Virus record (IMG/VR): IMGVR_UViG_3300037242_000090
Span: 1-61,891 of that record
Direction: 5' to 3' (one strand)
Source: a virus
DNA: 61,891 nt
A model generated the notes under the pieces. That model had not been told where the DNA came from. It did not search any database and was given only the letters and a program-made list of their open reading frames with translations. Every line of letters begins with the position of its first letter. Within the stretch, counting starts at the first letter, position 1. This document shows, piece by piece, positions 20,997 to 28,613 of this stretch. A program made the position numbers and the translations under genes.

Positions 20997-21596
20997 ATGG
21001 GCGCTTGCTTCGCGGCTTCATCGCCGATGCAATTATCTTGTTCTGACACTATCTCCCCCGCTGACGCGATCCTTGCGGCCCTACCACTTCAAACGATCCA
21101 CGAACAGCAGGAATCCATCAACAGCCACACCGCGCGGGCGCACCTGCCCCTGAAAATCTGGCTGCGGGAGTGGATGCGCGTCGACCTGGAGCTTAAGGCA
21201 TTCGACCGTGAGTTGGCCAAGCGACAGAAGGGGGAACGCAAGCGAGCGGAAGCCGCGCAGCGCCAGCAGAAACGCCAGATCGACGCACTGAAGGTTCCGT
21301 GCTCCTGCCAGCAATGCCGGGGCTTGGCGAAGTGTCCCAGCTATTACACCCAGCGAGTCAGGATCGTTACTGGGGAGGCGGCTGGTGTGGTTACAACCCT
21401 ATTCCAAGAGTGCTACTGGGAGTTTCAGGACATCGAGCCGGGGACGCTGGATCGATTGGCAAGGGAGGTGCGGGAGCATTTTGCGTCGCTCATGCCGGAC
21501 AGGCCCATGCACGGATCGGCGATCATGGCGCGAAGGCGGGAGCGTAAAAAAAGCGAGAAAATAGAAAATCTCATAAGGCCAAGCGATGCAAGGTAG
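20997..21596 (+). CDS. Hypothetical protein with cysteine cluster, 199 aa
   Basis: A basic coiled coil (residues 70-100, FDRELAKRQKGERKRAEAAQ) is followed by VPCSCQQCRGLAKCPSYY, a probable metal site, and a beta/helical C-terminus. GGGAGG lies before ATG 20997. Ends in a basic segment (MARRRERKKSEKIE). Possibly nucleic-acid binding; no named family. Confidence 0.6.
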   Translation: MGACFAASSPMQLSCSDTISPADAILAALPLQTIHEQQESINSHTARAHLPLKIWLREWMRVDLELKAFDRELAKRQKGERKRAEAAQRQQKRQIDALKVPCSCQQCRGLAKCPSYYTQRVRIVTGEAAGVVTTLFQECYWEFQDIEPGTLDRLAREVREHFASLMPDRPMHGSAIMARRRERKKSEKIENLIRPSDAR

Positions 21597-21891
21597 TTAC
21601 GGCGATATTCCGACTCAAAACGGCGTTCCGATGTTCACTAGCGCGCCAGTATGTACAGAAGGTCTACCTTTTTTTGTGCCATCTCTATTCGCGCGTCAAA
21701 ACGAGGCCGTGCGGCTGCGCAATGATCAGCATTGCAGCATCGCGCGGATTGGGGAGCTTATGGGGGTGACGGCGCGGGCGGTCTTTTATCTGCTGGCCCG
21801 GGCGCGCAGGCGCGGTTTAGGGGTGTGGACACCGCCGTTGCCGAGCCACGGCCGTCATATCCAGGGCGGCGACAGCCTCGGGAACTTGTAG
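21586..21891 (+). CDS. Helix-turn-helix protein, 101 aa
   Basis: EAVRLRNDQHCSIARIGELM with GVTARAVFYLLARARRRG (residues 40-78) has the layout of a simple helix-turn-helix, as in small phage regulators. Overlaps the previous stop by 11 bases and abuts the next start exactly, so it is translated with its neighbours. Confidence 0.55.
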   Translation: MQGSYGDIPTQNGVPMFTSAPVCTEGLPFFVPSLFARQNEAVRLRNDQHCSIARIGELMGVTARAVFYLLARARRRGLGVWTPPLPSHGRHIQGGDSLGNL

Positions 21892-22230
21892 ATGCGGAAG
21901 TTGCAAGCGATCGATGGCCTGAATCAGATCATCGGTTCGGGCTGCCGGACCGCTAAAAATCACCTGCCGATCCACCAGTACTTCAAGGCTGCTGTGACCC
22001 CGAAAAGCGAGTATTGCGAAATCTGGGTCAACGGCGAGCGCGTCGGGCCATGTATCGAAGCGGACGCGCGGCAGGGCTGGGCGCTGGTCTATGTCACCGA
22101 TAGGTGCGGCTGGGTGCTGCATGACGAGCTTGGCAATCCGCGGACAAAGACGATCAAGGGTGCGATTGAGATTCGGTTCGCACCGCCGAACATTCTGGCT
22201 GGGTTGGCGTTTGCATTGACGGGGCTTTAG
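21892..22230 (+). CDS. Hypothetical protein, 112 aa
   Basis: Starts immediately after the preceding stop. Strand-rich central part (EYCEIWVNGERVGPCIEADA, WALVYVTDRCGWVLHD) resembles a small beta barrel. No family recognised. The next gene again follows with no gap. Confidence 0.6.
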   Translation: MRKLQAIDGLNQIIGSGCRTAKNHLPIHQYFKAAVTPKSEYCEIWVNGERVGPCIEADARQGWALVYVTDRCGWVLHDELGNPRTKTIKGAIEIRFAPPNILAGLAFALTGL

Positions 22231-22551
22231 ATGTCGATCAGCATCGAGAGGTTTGCATCGAGCGGTCAGTTCCCCACATTCGGTCCCCACGCCGAAGGTT
22301 CTCAGCGAGTCGCCATTTTCCAGTTGCAGTGCCACTACTGCGGGTTTGAACCTGAAGATACAGCCACCCGAATATGCCCCAAGTGTCACGGCCAGTCCTG
22401 GGAACGGTTCACCCGACCCCACAGCATTTTCGATAACGCCGCGCGTGAGCAACTTCGACTACGACCTTCCGACGCGCCGCAGCGCGATGCAACTGTTGGC
22501 GCTGCTCCCACCACCGCCACGCGCGATCGGGATCATGGAACTGGCGGGTGA
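22231..22551 (+). CDS. Zinc-ribbon protein, 106 aa
   Basis: QCHYCGFEPEDTATRICPKC followed by HGQSWERF is a classic two-knuckle rubredoxin-like ribbon (residues 34-58). The last 35 residues overlap the gene at 22445 in another frame and look low-complexity, so the functional protein may be just the ribbon. Confidence 0.6.
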   Translation: MSISIERFASSGQFPTFGPHAEGSQRVAIFQLQCHYCGFEPEDTATRICPKCHGQSWERFTRPHSIFDNAAREQLRLRPSDAPQRDATVGAAPTTATRDRDHGTGG

Positions 22552-22714
22552 TTTGCAAATTGATCGGCGCGGGATTCTGGGCCTGATAACTACGCTTCAG
22601 CACCGGGGATTCGGAATCGAGCGGGATCTGGATACGCAAACAGCATGGGCGACCAAGGCGGGTTGGGAGCGGATAGAGCATGAAGCGGGGCGGTGGATCG
22701 ATGAAAATGAATAG
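22445..22714 (+). CDS. Winged-helix protein, 89 aa
   Basis: Proposed GTG start at 22445. AIGIMELAGDLQIDRRGILG with LITTLQHRGFGIERDLD reads as a winged helix of the biotin-operon or DeoR type, a plausible DNA-binding regulator. Its 5' end overlaps the zinc-ribbon gene. Confidence 0.5.
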   Translation: MSNFDYDLPTRRSAMQLLALLPPPPRAIGIMELAGDLQIDRRGILGLITTLQHRGFGIERDLDTQTAWATKAGWERIEHEAGRWIDENE

Positions 22715-22736
22715 GGTGGCCGGGTGGCCGAATTAA

Positions 22737-22925
22737 ATGCTCCCGCAATCTGCTGAGTCTCTGTCCAACGAAATTGAGTTTACCCGCCGCAAGATCGACA
22801 TGGTTAAGGCCGCGCATGACGTACAGGGTATGGATCGCGACCTGCGCCCACTGAACCATCGGTTGGCGGAACTGATTGATGAGCAAGAGCAACGTGCCGA
22901 AGCAAAAGCAAAATCGGCAGATTGA
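22737..22925 (+). CDS. Small coiled-coil protein, 62 aa
   Basis: Entirely helical and charged (SLSNEIEFTRRKIDMVKAAH, LIDEQEQRAEAKAKSAD). TTG/ATG context is weak: ATG 22737 has no clear Shine-Dalgarno. Its 3' third overlaps the next small gene in a different frame. Confidence 0.5.
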   Translation: MLPQSAESLSNEIEFTRRKIDMVKAAHDVQGMDRDLRPLNHRLAELIDEQEQRAEAKAKSAD

Positions 22926-23037
22926 CATTGATGCGCTTTGCAGGCGAGCCGCAGAGCGGCGTGATGCTGAAATCGCCGCCGCGCCACGCCAACTTTACGA
23001 GCCGGAAAAACCTGAGCCGAAACTATCAATCGCGTAG
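22879..23037 (+). CDS. Small hypothetical protein, 52 aa
   Basis: ATG 22879 opens MSKSNVPKQKQNRQIDIDAL and continues CRRAAERRDAEIAAAPRQLY to a charged tail. The region after 22925 has no other good frame, which supports this one. Basic N-terminus, alanine-rich centre. No family recognised. Confidence 0.5.
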   Translation: MSKSNVPKQKQNRQIDIDALCRRAAERRDAEIAAAPRQLYEPEKPEPKLSIA

Positions 23038-23046
23038 GGAAGCAAA

Positions 23047-23799
23047 ATGAATCTGAATAGGCTGACAGGACAATCCGGCTCGCGCATTCTCTCGCACGGC
23101 AGCAACGGCCATGGCACGCTTACCCGCGCCAAACGCCATCGGCAGGCCATGGACATCCTAAGGCTGGCGGCGGTGCTGGCCGGCCTGGGGGTGATGTGGG
23201 CGCTGTTCGGGTGCGGCCCGGTGATTTCCCCACAGGCCACGGCGCAGATTAGCGCGGACTACAGCCAAGCCAAGGTGGATGGACAGAGGGCCACGGATGC
23301 CGCCGCATTGAAGTCGCAGCAAGCCAAGGCGGATGCCGACGCCGCGATTGCCAAGGCCAAGGCGGACGCCACGCTGCTTGCGGCGAAGGCAGAGTTTAGC
23401 CCCATGGCCCATCCGATCGCCGCGTCCAATTATGTAATTCAAAAGATCAGGCCGTATCTGATCGGGCTCGCCATTGCGTTCGCGCTGGCGTTTGCCGCTG
23501 GCATCATCCTCAAGGGATGGTTCCCGTCTCTTGGCGGCTCGCTGATGGAGGATGGGCTTAAGGGGTTTTTGGCGTTTGCGGGGGCCGCGATACTCTCGGC
23601 GTTGTTTGCACCAATCATATTCATAGCGACCGGGGCGTTCGTTGCTTGGTTCATCGCCCTAGTGATTATCGACAAGGGCAATGTCAAGGAAGCGGCGACG
23701 ACCATTGCAACGGATGTCGGCCTGGAAACGCCCGCGACGACGGTAACGACGGTAACAAAAACGACGGTGGCCGCTGCGCCCGCGCCGCCGATTACCTGA
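23047..23799 (+). CDS. Membrane protein with lipobox, possible lysis protein, 250 aa
   Basis: GGAAG precedes ATG 23047. A second start at 23149 would place MDILRLAAVLAGLGVMWALF before GC, a lipoprotein signal with Cys in the lipobox position. An alanine/lysine coiled coil (residues 75-125) is followed by two or three hydrophobic segments (about 140-215). This layout (lipid anchor, coiled coil, membrane helices) suggests a spanin- or holin-like lysis or superinfection protein. The exact role is not shown. Confidence 0.5.
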   Translation: MNLNRLTGQSGSRILSHGSNGHGTLTRAKRHRQAMDILRLAAVLAGLGVMWALFGCGPVISPQATAQISADYSQAKVDGQRATDAAALKSQQAKADADAAIAKAKADATLLAAKAEFSPMAHPIAASNYVIQKIRPYLIGLAIAFALAFAAGIILKGWFPSLGGSLMEDGLKGFLAFAGAAILSALFAPIIFIATGAFVAWFIALVIIDKGNVKEAATTIATDVGLETPATTVTTVTKTTVAAAPAPPIT

Positions 23800-23831
23800 T
23801 CTGATCCATCCTTCCCTGGGTGGCGTGGCAA

Positions 23832-23910
23832 GCCGAGAGGTCCACGCCTCAAATGGTAGAGCTGCTGTTTTGTAAACAGCGGGTTGTCAGTTCGATTCTG
23901 ACTTGCGGCT
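23832..23910 (+). tRNA. tRNA-Thr(TGT)-like gene with irregular D-arm
   Basis: Acceptor GCCGAGA pairs with TTGCGGC (one A-G mismatch and one G-T). The anticodon arm GCTGT-TTTGTAA-ACAGC gives anticodon TGT. The T-arm GTCAG-TTCGATT-CTGAC is perfect; discriminator T is followed by a T run. The D region is about six bases too long, with only a 3-4 bp stem, so it is either a divergent phage tRNA or decaying. CCA is not encoded. Confidence 0.6.
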
Positions 23911-24042
23911 CTTTTTTTTGCAACATGACGAACCGTGAAAAAACTTGCACAACTCATCGTTACGCTTCGCCTAGAACTCGCCAAACTGAAAGAGGGCGGC
24001 GGAGTAGACACATACATATACAAACTTTTGGAAAGGATTATT

Positions 24043-24582
24043 ATGCCAACGCTAGATGATGTTGTCGTAGCGGCAACAAGCCAAATCGTAAGCCAGGCAG
24101 CGCAAATTGTAGCACTAAACGCGCAAGTCGGCAGTCTTACTGCCCAGCTTGCGACGGCTCAAGCCGGCAATGCTCCGCCAGCTCTGGGTCTTGATACAAA
24201 CTCTGTCACCGATGTGAATGGGCTGGGCGCGGTGCTGACGCCGCCTATCGCGCCGGTCAACGGGACTCCGCTTGCTGCGGCGAGTGCTGGGTCCGCGACC
24301 ACGCTGTCCGTCAGCGCCCCGTCCACTGCCGCTGTCGGCACGCCCATCCAAGTCACCGTCACCGCGCAGAACGCGGCTGGTGCCACGGCCACCGGCTACA
24401 CCGGCACGGTTACGCTGGGGAGCACCGATGGCGCCGCAACGCTGCCCCCAGGAGCCGCACTGGTTAATGGCGTGGGCACGTTCACTGTCACGCTCAACAC
24501 GGTTGGGACGCAGACGATTACTGCGGCGGACAATTCCACGCCGTCGCTGGGCGGTTCTAGCGCGCCGATCACCGTTTCGTAA
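24043..24582 (+). CDS. Ig-like domain protein, 179 aa
   Basis: The first 45 residues form a helical or coiled segment (VVAATSQIVSQAAQIVALNA). A Pro/Ala/Gly linker then leads to a bacterial Ig-like domain (TPIQVTVTAQNAAGATATGY, GTVTLGSTDGAATLPPGAAL), as in surface adhesins and phage decorations. ATG 24043 with GGAAAGGA is preferred. The frame extends to a GTG at 23935, adding a lysine-rich helix (MKKLAQLIVTLRLELAKLKE) that could be a separate function. Likely virion surface or host-surface protein. Confidence 0.6.
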   Translation: MPTLDDVVVAATSQIVSQAAQIVALNAQVGSLTAQLATAQAGNAPPALGLDTNSVTDVNGLGAVLTPPIAPVNGTPLAAASAGSATTLSVSAPSTAAVGTPIQVTVTAQNAAGATATGYTGTVTLGSTDGAATLPPGAALVNGVGTFTVTLNTVGTQTITAADNSTPSLGGSSAPITVS

Positions 24583-24659
24583 CGCGGCACACTTCCCATG
24601 CCGGCGGTGGTCTTTGCCCGATTCCATCGCCGGCCTTTTGGAACAACAAGGAGCGGTCA

Positions 24660-24782
24660 ATGAAAAATATCCGTAGACGGTTCGGCCTTACGACTGGTGA
24701 GGTTGGCGGCGGTATCGCCATCATCGTTGCCGTGGTGTTGGCTACCCTGTTCATTGTCGAGCTTATTAGGGGGCACCACTAA
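24660..24782 (+). CDS. Small single-pass membrane protein, 40 aa
   Basis: AAGGAG precedes ATG 24660 at good spacing. A basic start (MKNIRRRFGL) leads to a membrane helix (GGGIAIIVAVVLATLFIVEL). This is a typical pinholin- or lysis-accessory-sized protein within a cluster of membrane genes. Confidence 0.65.
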   Translation: MKNIRRRFGLTTGEVGGGIAIIVAVVLATLFIVELIRGHH

Positions 24783-24801
24783 GGGGTTGCCGGCGTTCTC
24801 T

Positions 24802-24892
24802 GTTGCGGATTGCTCTCAGGGCGGGGTTGGATAGACTCGCTCGAAGCGCAAGCCCTGGGCAACCGTGAGCTTGACGGCGGATGCGCTCAGAA
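24802..24892 (+). repeat. 91-bp dispersed repeat, copy A
   Basis: Identical over 91 bp to 26317-26407; 55 bp recur at 26189-26243 and 37 bp inverted at 3946-3982. One frame gives ...RIALRAGLDRLARSASPGQP followed by a stop that overlaps GTG, opening MSLTADALR.... After copy A that second frame runs to 25002 (45 codons). Confidence 0.9.
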
Positions 24893-24959
24893 AAATTCGA
24901 GCTGCTTCGGCTGGGTTGGCGGAAGCTTTCGCATTTTTCCCCAGAAGATTTGCATCCGC

Positions 24960-25046
24960 ATTTAACGCCGTTGATTATTGGAATTGCGGGGCTTTGGATT
25001 GACTCCCGCAATACCCGGCGCGCCGCCGAAAAAGATGAGCGAGATA
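24960..25046 (+). repeat. 87-bp direct duplication (partner 25373-25459)
   Basis: Bases 24960-25046 and 25373-25459 are identical. The second copy lies within the membrane protein at 25264 (TPLIIGIAGLWIDSRNTRRA). The first is a detached fragment of that gene in a stretch (24783-25139) with no convincing gene of its own, next to repeat copy A. Confidence 0.9.
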
Positions 25047-25139
25047 TCTCCGATTCCCGCGACAGGATGCACGTTGTGCGCCGCGCGGGAACCGTCTCGC
25101 CCGAGCGATTCAGCACCGCTCGGGTTTTTGAAACACCCG

Positions 25140-25229
25140 ATGCAATTCACGGCTTGGCTCATCCTGTCTTTGGCCGCTGTCTCTGTACTGGTCGGCGTGG
25201 CCAGCGCCGGCGCGGATAGGCTGCGGTAA
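25140..25229 (+). CDS. Small signal-peptide-like protein, 29 aa
   Basis: MQFTAWLILSLAAVSVLVGV followed by ASAGADRLR looks like a membrane helix or signal peptide with an AxA-type cleavage site. It ends 34 bases before the next membrane gene. Ribosome site weak. Possibly a lysis accessory. Confidence 0.4.
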   Translation: MQFTAWLILSLAAVSVLVGVASAGADRLR

Positions 25230-25263
25230 TGGCGACACCGCCGACGGCCGCCAGTGAGCCAAC

Positions 25264-25812
25264 ATGTTAGCCTTCCCGCCCAGAACATGGCCAGGACTGA
25301 TCGGTACTGCCGGGCTGGGGGTTATCGCCTTTGCGTTGGGTGATGGCTTTAAGGCGGAGTCGCTGCTTCCTTATTTAACGCCGTTGATTATTGGAATTGC
25401 GGGGCTTTGGATTGACTCCCGCAATACCCGGCGCGCCGCCGAAAAAGATGAGCGAGATACCAGGCTTGCGGCGGCTAAGGAGGAGCGCGATACCCGGCGC
25501 TCCGAGGAGCAACGCAAGGCGACGACCGAACTTACTGCCGCCAACAACACGCTGCACCTGACCATCAACAGCAATATGGAGGCTTATAAGCGAGTCGCCG
25601 AGGAAGCTGCAAGGCTGCAAGGATTCGCGGCGGGCTTGGCTTCCGCAGAGGCAAAGGCGGCAGAACGCGCCAAGGGGGCGAAGGAAACGACGGACGCCAC
25701 GGCCGCCGCTATCGTCAGGTCAGCGGTTGCTGCTGCCCCGGCGCCACCTCCGACCGAGTTGCCGGCGCCAGCGTCAGGCGAACAAAACCAAACCAACCAA
25801 GGAGAAAAATGA
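25264..25812 (+). CDS. Holin-like membrane protein with coiled coil, 182 aa
   Basis: Two hydrophobic segments (LIGTAGLGVIAFALGDGF and LLPYLTPLIIGIAGLW) are followed by a long charged coiled coil (SRNTRRAAEKDERDTRLAAA) and a Pro/Ala tail. Two membrane helices plus a charged C-terminus fit a class II-like holin or a lysis regulator. No sequence match to a named holin can be claimed. Contains one copy of the 87-bp duplication. Confidence 0.5.
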   Translation: MLAFPPRTWPGLIGTAGLGVIAFALGDGFKAESLLPYLTPLIIGIAGLWIDSRNTRRAAEKDERDTRLAAAKEERDTRRSEEQRKATTELTAANNTLHLTINSNMEAYKRVAEEAARLQGFAAGLASAEAKAAERAKGAKETTDATAAAIVRSAVAAAPAPPPTELPAPASGEQNQTNQGEK

Positions 25813-25994
25813 ATATCCCCAACCCCAGCCCCAACCAGCAAAATCCGGCTCCGCATCAGGGCCACTCCCATAAACATGCCGACGCGGAGAAACAGGCGCA
25901 GGCCGATAAGGCCGCCGCTGAAAAAGCTGCTGCGGAAAAGCAGGCGGCCGGCGACGTTGCCGATGAGCAGGACGACGAACAGCCGGCGAAGTGA
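25809..25994 (+). CDS. Low-complexity Ala/Lys-rich protein, 61 aa
   Basis: AAGGAG before ATG, and overlap with the previous stop. Begins MNIPNPSPNQQNPAPHQGHS and continues with an AAAEKQA coiled segment ending in acidic residues. Histidine/Pro-rich start. Function unknown; coupled to membrane genes on both sides. Confidence 0.5.
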   Translation: MNIPNPSPNQQNPAPHQGHSHKHADAEKQAQADKAAAEKAAAEKQAAGDVADEQDDEQPAK

Positions 25995-26221
25995 TGGTCA
26001 AGCGCAAGGTGGTAGTGGAGCGCAGGCAGTCCCCGCCACTCATAGAGCGCTGGGGAGGATGGGGAACGTTGCTGACGCTGGCATCGGTCATCTTCGCCGC
26101 TGGCGGCGGATGGAAGACGCTGGCGGACCATGGGGAGAAGATCAACGCGATACAGCAACAGCTCGACAAGCTGTGGGATACCGTGAAAGTTGCGGATTGC
26201 TCTCAGGGCGGGGTTGGATAG
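25994..26221 (+). CDS. Single-pass membrane protein, 75 aa
   Basis: A basic start (MVKRKVVVERRQ) is followed by a membrane segment (GTLLTLASVIFAAGGGWKTL) and a helix (INAIQQQLDKLWDTVKV). The last residues, ADCSQGGVG, and the stop codon come from repeat copy B, so the repeat inserted at the gene's 3' end. Typical small phage holin-like size. Confidence 0.6.
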   Translation: MVKRKVVVERRQSPPLIERWGGWGTLLTLASVIFAAGGGWKTLADHGEKINAIQQQLDKLWDTVKVADCSQGGVG

Positions 26222-26243
26222 ACTCGCTCGAAGCGCAAGCCCT
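26189..26243 (+). repeat. Dispersed repeat, partial copy B (55 bp)
   Basis: First 55 bases of the 91-bp repeat. It supplies the C-terminus and stop codon of the membrane gene at 25994, in a frame different from that used by copy C. Confidence 0.9.
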
Positions 26244-26293
26244 CTTATCGTCATCGTGCTGAATCGTGTTGCTGCTGAGGCACTGAGGGAATC

Positions 26294-26383
26294 ATGAGCG
26301 TAACCGTATTCGACGGGTTGCGGATTGCTCTCAGGGCGGGGTTGGATAGACTCGCTCGAAGCGCAAGCCCTGGGCAACCGTGA
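26294..26383 (+). CDS. Repeat-encoded small protein, 29 aa
   Basis: ATG 26294 gives MSVTVFDG and then continues into repeat copy C (LRIALRAGLDRLARSASPGQP). Its stop overlaps GTG 26380. The only support is frame and coupling; expression is uncertain. Confidence 0.3.
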   Translation: MSVTVFDGLRIALRAGLDRLARSASPGQP

Positions 26384-26407
26384 GCTTGACGGCGGATGCG
26401 CTCAGAA
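26317..26407 (+). repeat. 91-bp dispersed repeat, copy C
   Basis: Identical to copy A at 24802. Contains CTCAGGGC and GCCCTGGG, which could pair, and a stop/start overlap (GTGA) near its end. No target duplication is visible at its edges. Confidence 0.9.
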
Positions 26408-26493
26408 CGCGCGAGCCGGTGCAGGGCGAACTTGATTGCCCGAGTATGCACGACGGATTTCTGGTGTTGAAACGGATTGGCGGCGCGAAATGA
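26380..26493 (+). CDS. Small protein opening in repeat copy C, 37 aa
   Basis: GTG 26380 gives MSLTADALR from the repeat, then TREPVQGELDCPSMHDGFLV and a basic end. Its stop overlaps ATG 26490. The chain of overlaps suggests coupled translation, but no ribosome site is visible. Confidence 0.35.
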   Translation: MSLTADALRTREPVQGELDCPSMHDGFLVLKRIGGAK

Positions 26494-26957
26494 ATAACAT
26501 CGATCATGACGACAATGGCACAATCGTGTCGGGCAATCCGTTACTTTCCACCGACGAAGCCAACGCCGCAATGCACGATCCCCGCACGGCCAAGAAAATC
26601 TGTCGCGATGAATGCTGGTGCAACGGATTTATCTGCACCCTTCCGCTGGGGCATGAGGGCGGTCACTTCAACGCGCCGTCGCGGAATAGTTGGGGAAGGA
26701 ATATCGCGCGTCGGGTCAACGGCAACGATCCATCGGCCCGGTGTGCCACACGCGGGCCATTTTTATGCGCGGGTAGGCGCAGAACGACCTTCCGCACTTG
26801 GGGCAAGCCACGGAATCGTCATCGGCATCGGCCAAGCAATAGGGGCAAAGTTTCATGGCCCACATTATATCGTTGTTCCTATGGATCGCCTACGGCGCGT
26901 TCGCCTTCATCGTGGGCGCGATGGCTGGGCGGTGGCATGAGCGGAGCAGCGGCCTAA
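26490..26957 (+). CDS. Hypothetical cysteine-containing protein, up to 155 aa
   Basis: ATG 26490 begins MNNIDHDDNGTIVSGNPLLS and continues KKICRDECWCNGFICTLPLG with HEGGHFN, a Cys/His-rich part that could bind zinc. After about residue 75 the frame becomes Arg-rich, and it overlaps a minus-strand zinc-ribbon gene. The functional part is probably only the first half. Confidence 0.45.
   Translation: MNNIDHDDNGTIVSGNPLLSTDEANAAMHDPRTAKKICRDECWCNGFICTLPLGHEGGHFNAPSRNSWGRNIARRVNGNDPSARCATRGPFLCAGRRRTTFRTWGKPRNRHRHRPSNRGKVSWPTLYRCSYGSPTARSPSSWARWLGGGMSGAAA
26716..26856 (-). CDS. Minus-strand zinc-ribbon protein, 46 aa
   Basis: Reads MKLCPYCLADADDDSVACPK then CGRSFCAYPRIKM. CPYC and CPKC are 15 residues apart, a standard zinc ribbon. 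Its ATG overlaps the ATG of the plus-strand membrane gene at 26855 (CATG). This resembles the other isolated minus-strand zinc gene at 28654. Confidence 0.65.
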   Translation of the reverse strand: MKLCPYCLADADDDSVACPKCGRSFCAYPRIKMARVWHTGPMDRCR

Positions 26958-27037
26958 TGACCTGTATCGGGTTGGGCGTTTTCTTTGTCGTTGGATTTTT
27001 TATCGGGATCGTCGTGTCCACGCTGGGGGACCAATAG
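26855..27037 (+). CDS. Two-helix membrane protein, 60 aa
   Basis: MAHIISLFLWIAYGAFAFIV followed by GAMAGRWHERSSG and MTCIGLGVFFVVGFFIGIVV gives two membrane helices joined by a charged loop. Size and topology fit a class II holin. Lies just before the beta-helix gene. Confidence 0.6.
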   Translation: MAHIISLFLWIAYGAFAFIVGAMAGRWHERSSGLMTCIGLGVFFVVGFFIGIVVSTLGDQ

Positions 27038-27041
27038 AACC

Positions 27042-28613
27042 ATGAGCGCTTCTACGCCAGTAATCATGTCAACCAATCTGCTGCCCTTGCAAGCGCTGCC
27101 TGGGGTCGTCTACCCCAGCGACGCTTGGCTGGCGACCCTTGCGCCATGCCGCACGGCGGATTTGTTCTTTGACTTCAACGCCTACGCGCTGGCCAATAAA
27201 TACGCGTTTATCTATCTCGGTACGCAACCGGGTGATTATGCGAATCTCAAGGCGCTGTACGCCGCGGGGGCCGCTGTCCTTGCTGCTGGCAAGCCCCTAT
27301 GTATGCAAGTGCGCCGCAACCAGACGGTGACATTGGCGCAGATTGGTAGCCAAGTACTCATCATGTGCGGAACGTCCCCGGCACTGCCCGTGATCTTGAT
27401 GGCCACGCCGGATATCCAGAACCCACGGCCGATTTTTGAGGGGCGACTTAGCATCGGCAATCCGCACGGCGTTGTTCAGAACGTGGTGATAGATGCCCCG
27501 GATTTTTATGATCCGCTGGCCGATCCGTCCAACCCCCTATTCGCTGGTGCCGCGACAAGCGCGCAAGAGTCTGGGATTTATCTGGTCAGTAATCAGGCCA
27601 ACAACCACATTCTGGTCCAAGATGCCCGCGTGCAATTCATGCAAGGTGGTTTTGACATCGAAGGGATAGGCAATGATCCGCTCAGCACGATCATTTTGCA
27701 CCGCTGCACGGTCGCCAACTGCTATGGTCAGAGATGGGGGTTGTATGTTTCGAATACCCAGGATTTGCTGACACTCGATTGCATATTCGCGCACAACGGA
27801 TACGCCGCGCCGGTCGGGAAATGGCCCGGTGTTCCAAAAGCCGTAACCAACCAAAACATCTATCTTCAAAGCTGGGACAGCGAGTACATCGACGCGCCGT
27901 ACCTGAACGCGAATCCGATGACGCGGACCATCGGCCTGATTTCGGCGGATCCAGCGGCCGAAGGAATCGAGCAGCGCACGGGCGGCTTAATCGACACGGC
28001 GGTATTCCTGGGCTGCCCGATTACCGGGTTGATCGGCGCGACTGGCGGCCCAGCGGTCGTTATGAATGTCGTGATCGACTTCGGCGGTGGCGCGTTCGAC
28101 TTGACCAGCGGGCCGGGTGGTGGGGTGGCCTGGGGATTCTTGGACGTTTGCTCGCCGAGCGTCGATTTCTTGAACATCTACGGTGTCAACCAATCGCCGA
28201 CCCAACCCGCGCCATGGGTCATCGGGCTTCAATGTACGGCCACCCAAGACGGCGTGGCGATCGCGGCGCCCACGGATGCCAATCTCCTGAAGTGTATAGT
28301 TGTTGATCCATCCAACAAATCCTTCTCAGTGACATCGGGAACGGCGGGGAAGATCGTATTCGAGCAATGTGTTTTGCCGGGGACTACTGCGGCAAACGGA
28401 ATCATTACCAATCCTACATTTGTGAACGCCGCGTGGACCGTGGGCAAATACTTCGCCAGCCTGGGCATTCCCGGCGTGGTGGATGCGCCGAGCGGGCTCA
28501 AATTTATCGTGGCTAATCAGCGACGCGGAAACTGGAACGCTCTGCTAACCGCCCAGGCAATCGTCGCGGCGGCCGCTGCGGAGCTTACGGTGCTGCCGGC
28601 GGTGGCGGCGTGA
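27042..28613 (+). CDS. Right-handed beta-helix protein, 523 aa
   Basis: Repeated short strands with hydrophobic ladders (ANNHILVQDARVQFM, STIILHRCTVANC, TQDLLTLDCIFAHNG, SKSFSVTSGTAGKIVFEQC) indicate a parallel beta-helix, as in tailspikes and polysaccharide lyases. Start ATG 27042; an earlier in-frame start would read through the membrane gene. No signal peptide. It probably binds or cuts host surface glycan, or is a virion fibre; the catalytic residues cannot be assigned. Confidence 0.65.
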   Translation: MSASTPVIMSTNLLPLQALPGVVYPSDAWLATLAPCRTADLFFDFNAYALANKYAFIYLGTQPGDYANLKALYAAGAAVLAAGKPLCMQVRRNQTVTLAQIGSQVLIMCGTSPALPVILMATPDIQNPRPIFEGRLSIGNPHGVVQNVVIDAPDFYDPLADPSNPLFAGAATSAQESGIYLVSNQANNHILVQDARVQFMQGGFDIEGIGNDPLSTIILHRCTVANCYGQRWGLYVSNTQDLLTLDCIFAHNGYAAPVGKWPGVPKAVTNQNIYLQSWDSEYIDAPYLNANPMTRTIGLISADPAAEGIEQRTGGLIDTAVFLGCPITGLIGATGGPAVVMNVVIDFGGGAFDLTSGPGGGVAWGFLDVCSPSVDFLNIYGVNQSPTQPAPWVIGLQCTATQDGVAIAAPTDANLLKCIVVDPSNKSFSVTSGTAGKIVFEQCVLPGTTAANGIITNPTFVNAAWTVGKYFASLGIPGVVDAPSGLKFIVANQRRGNWNALLTAQAIVAAAAAELTVLPAVAA

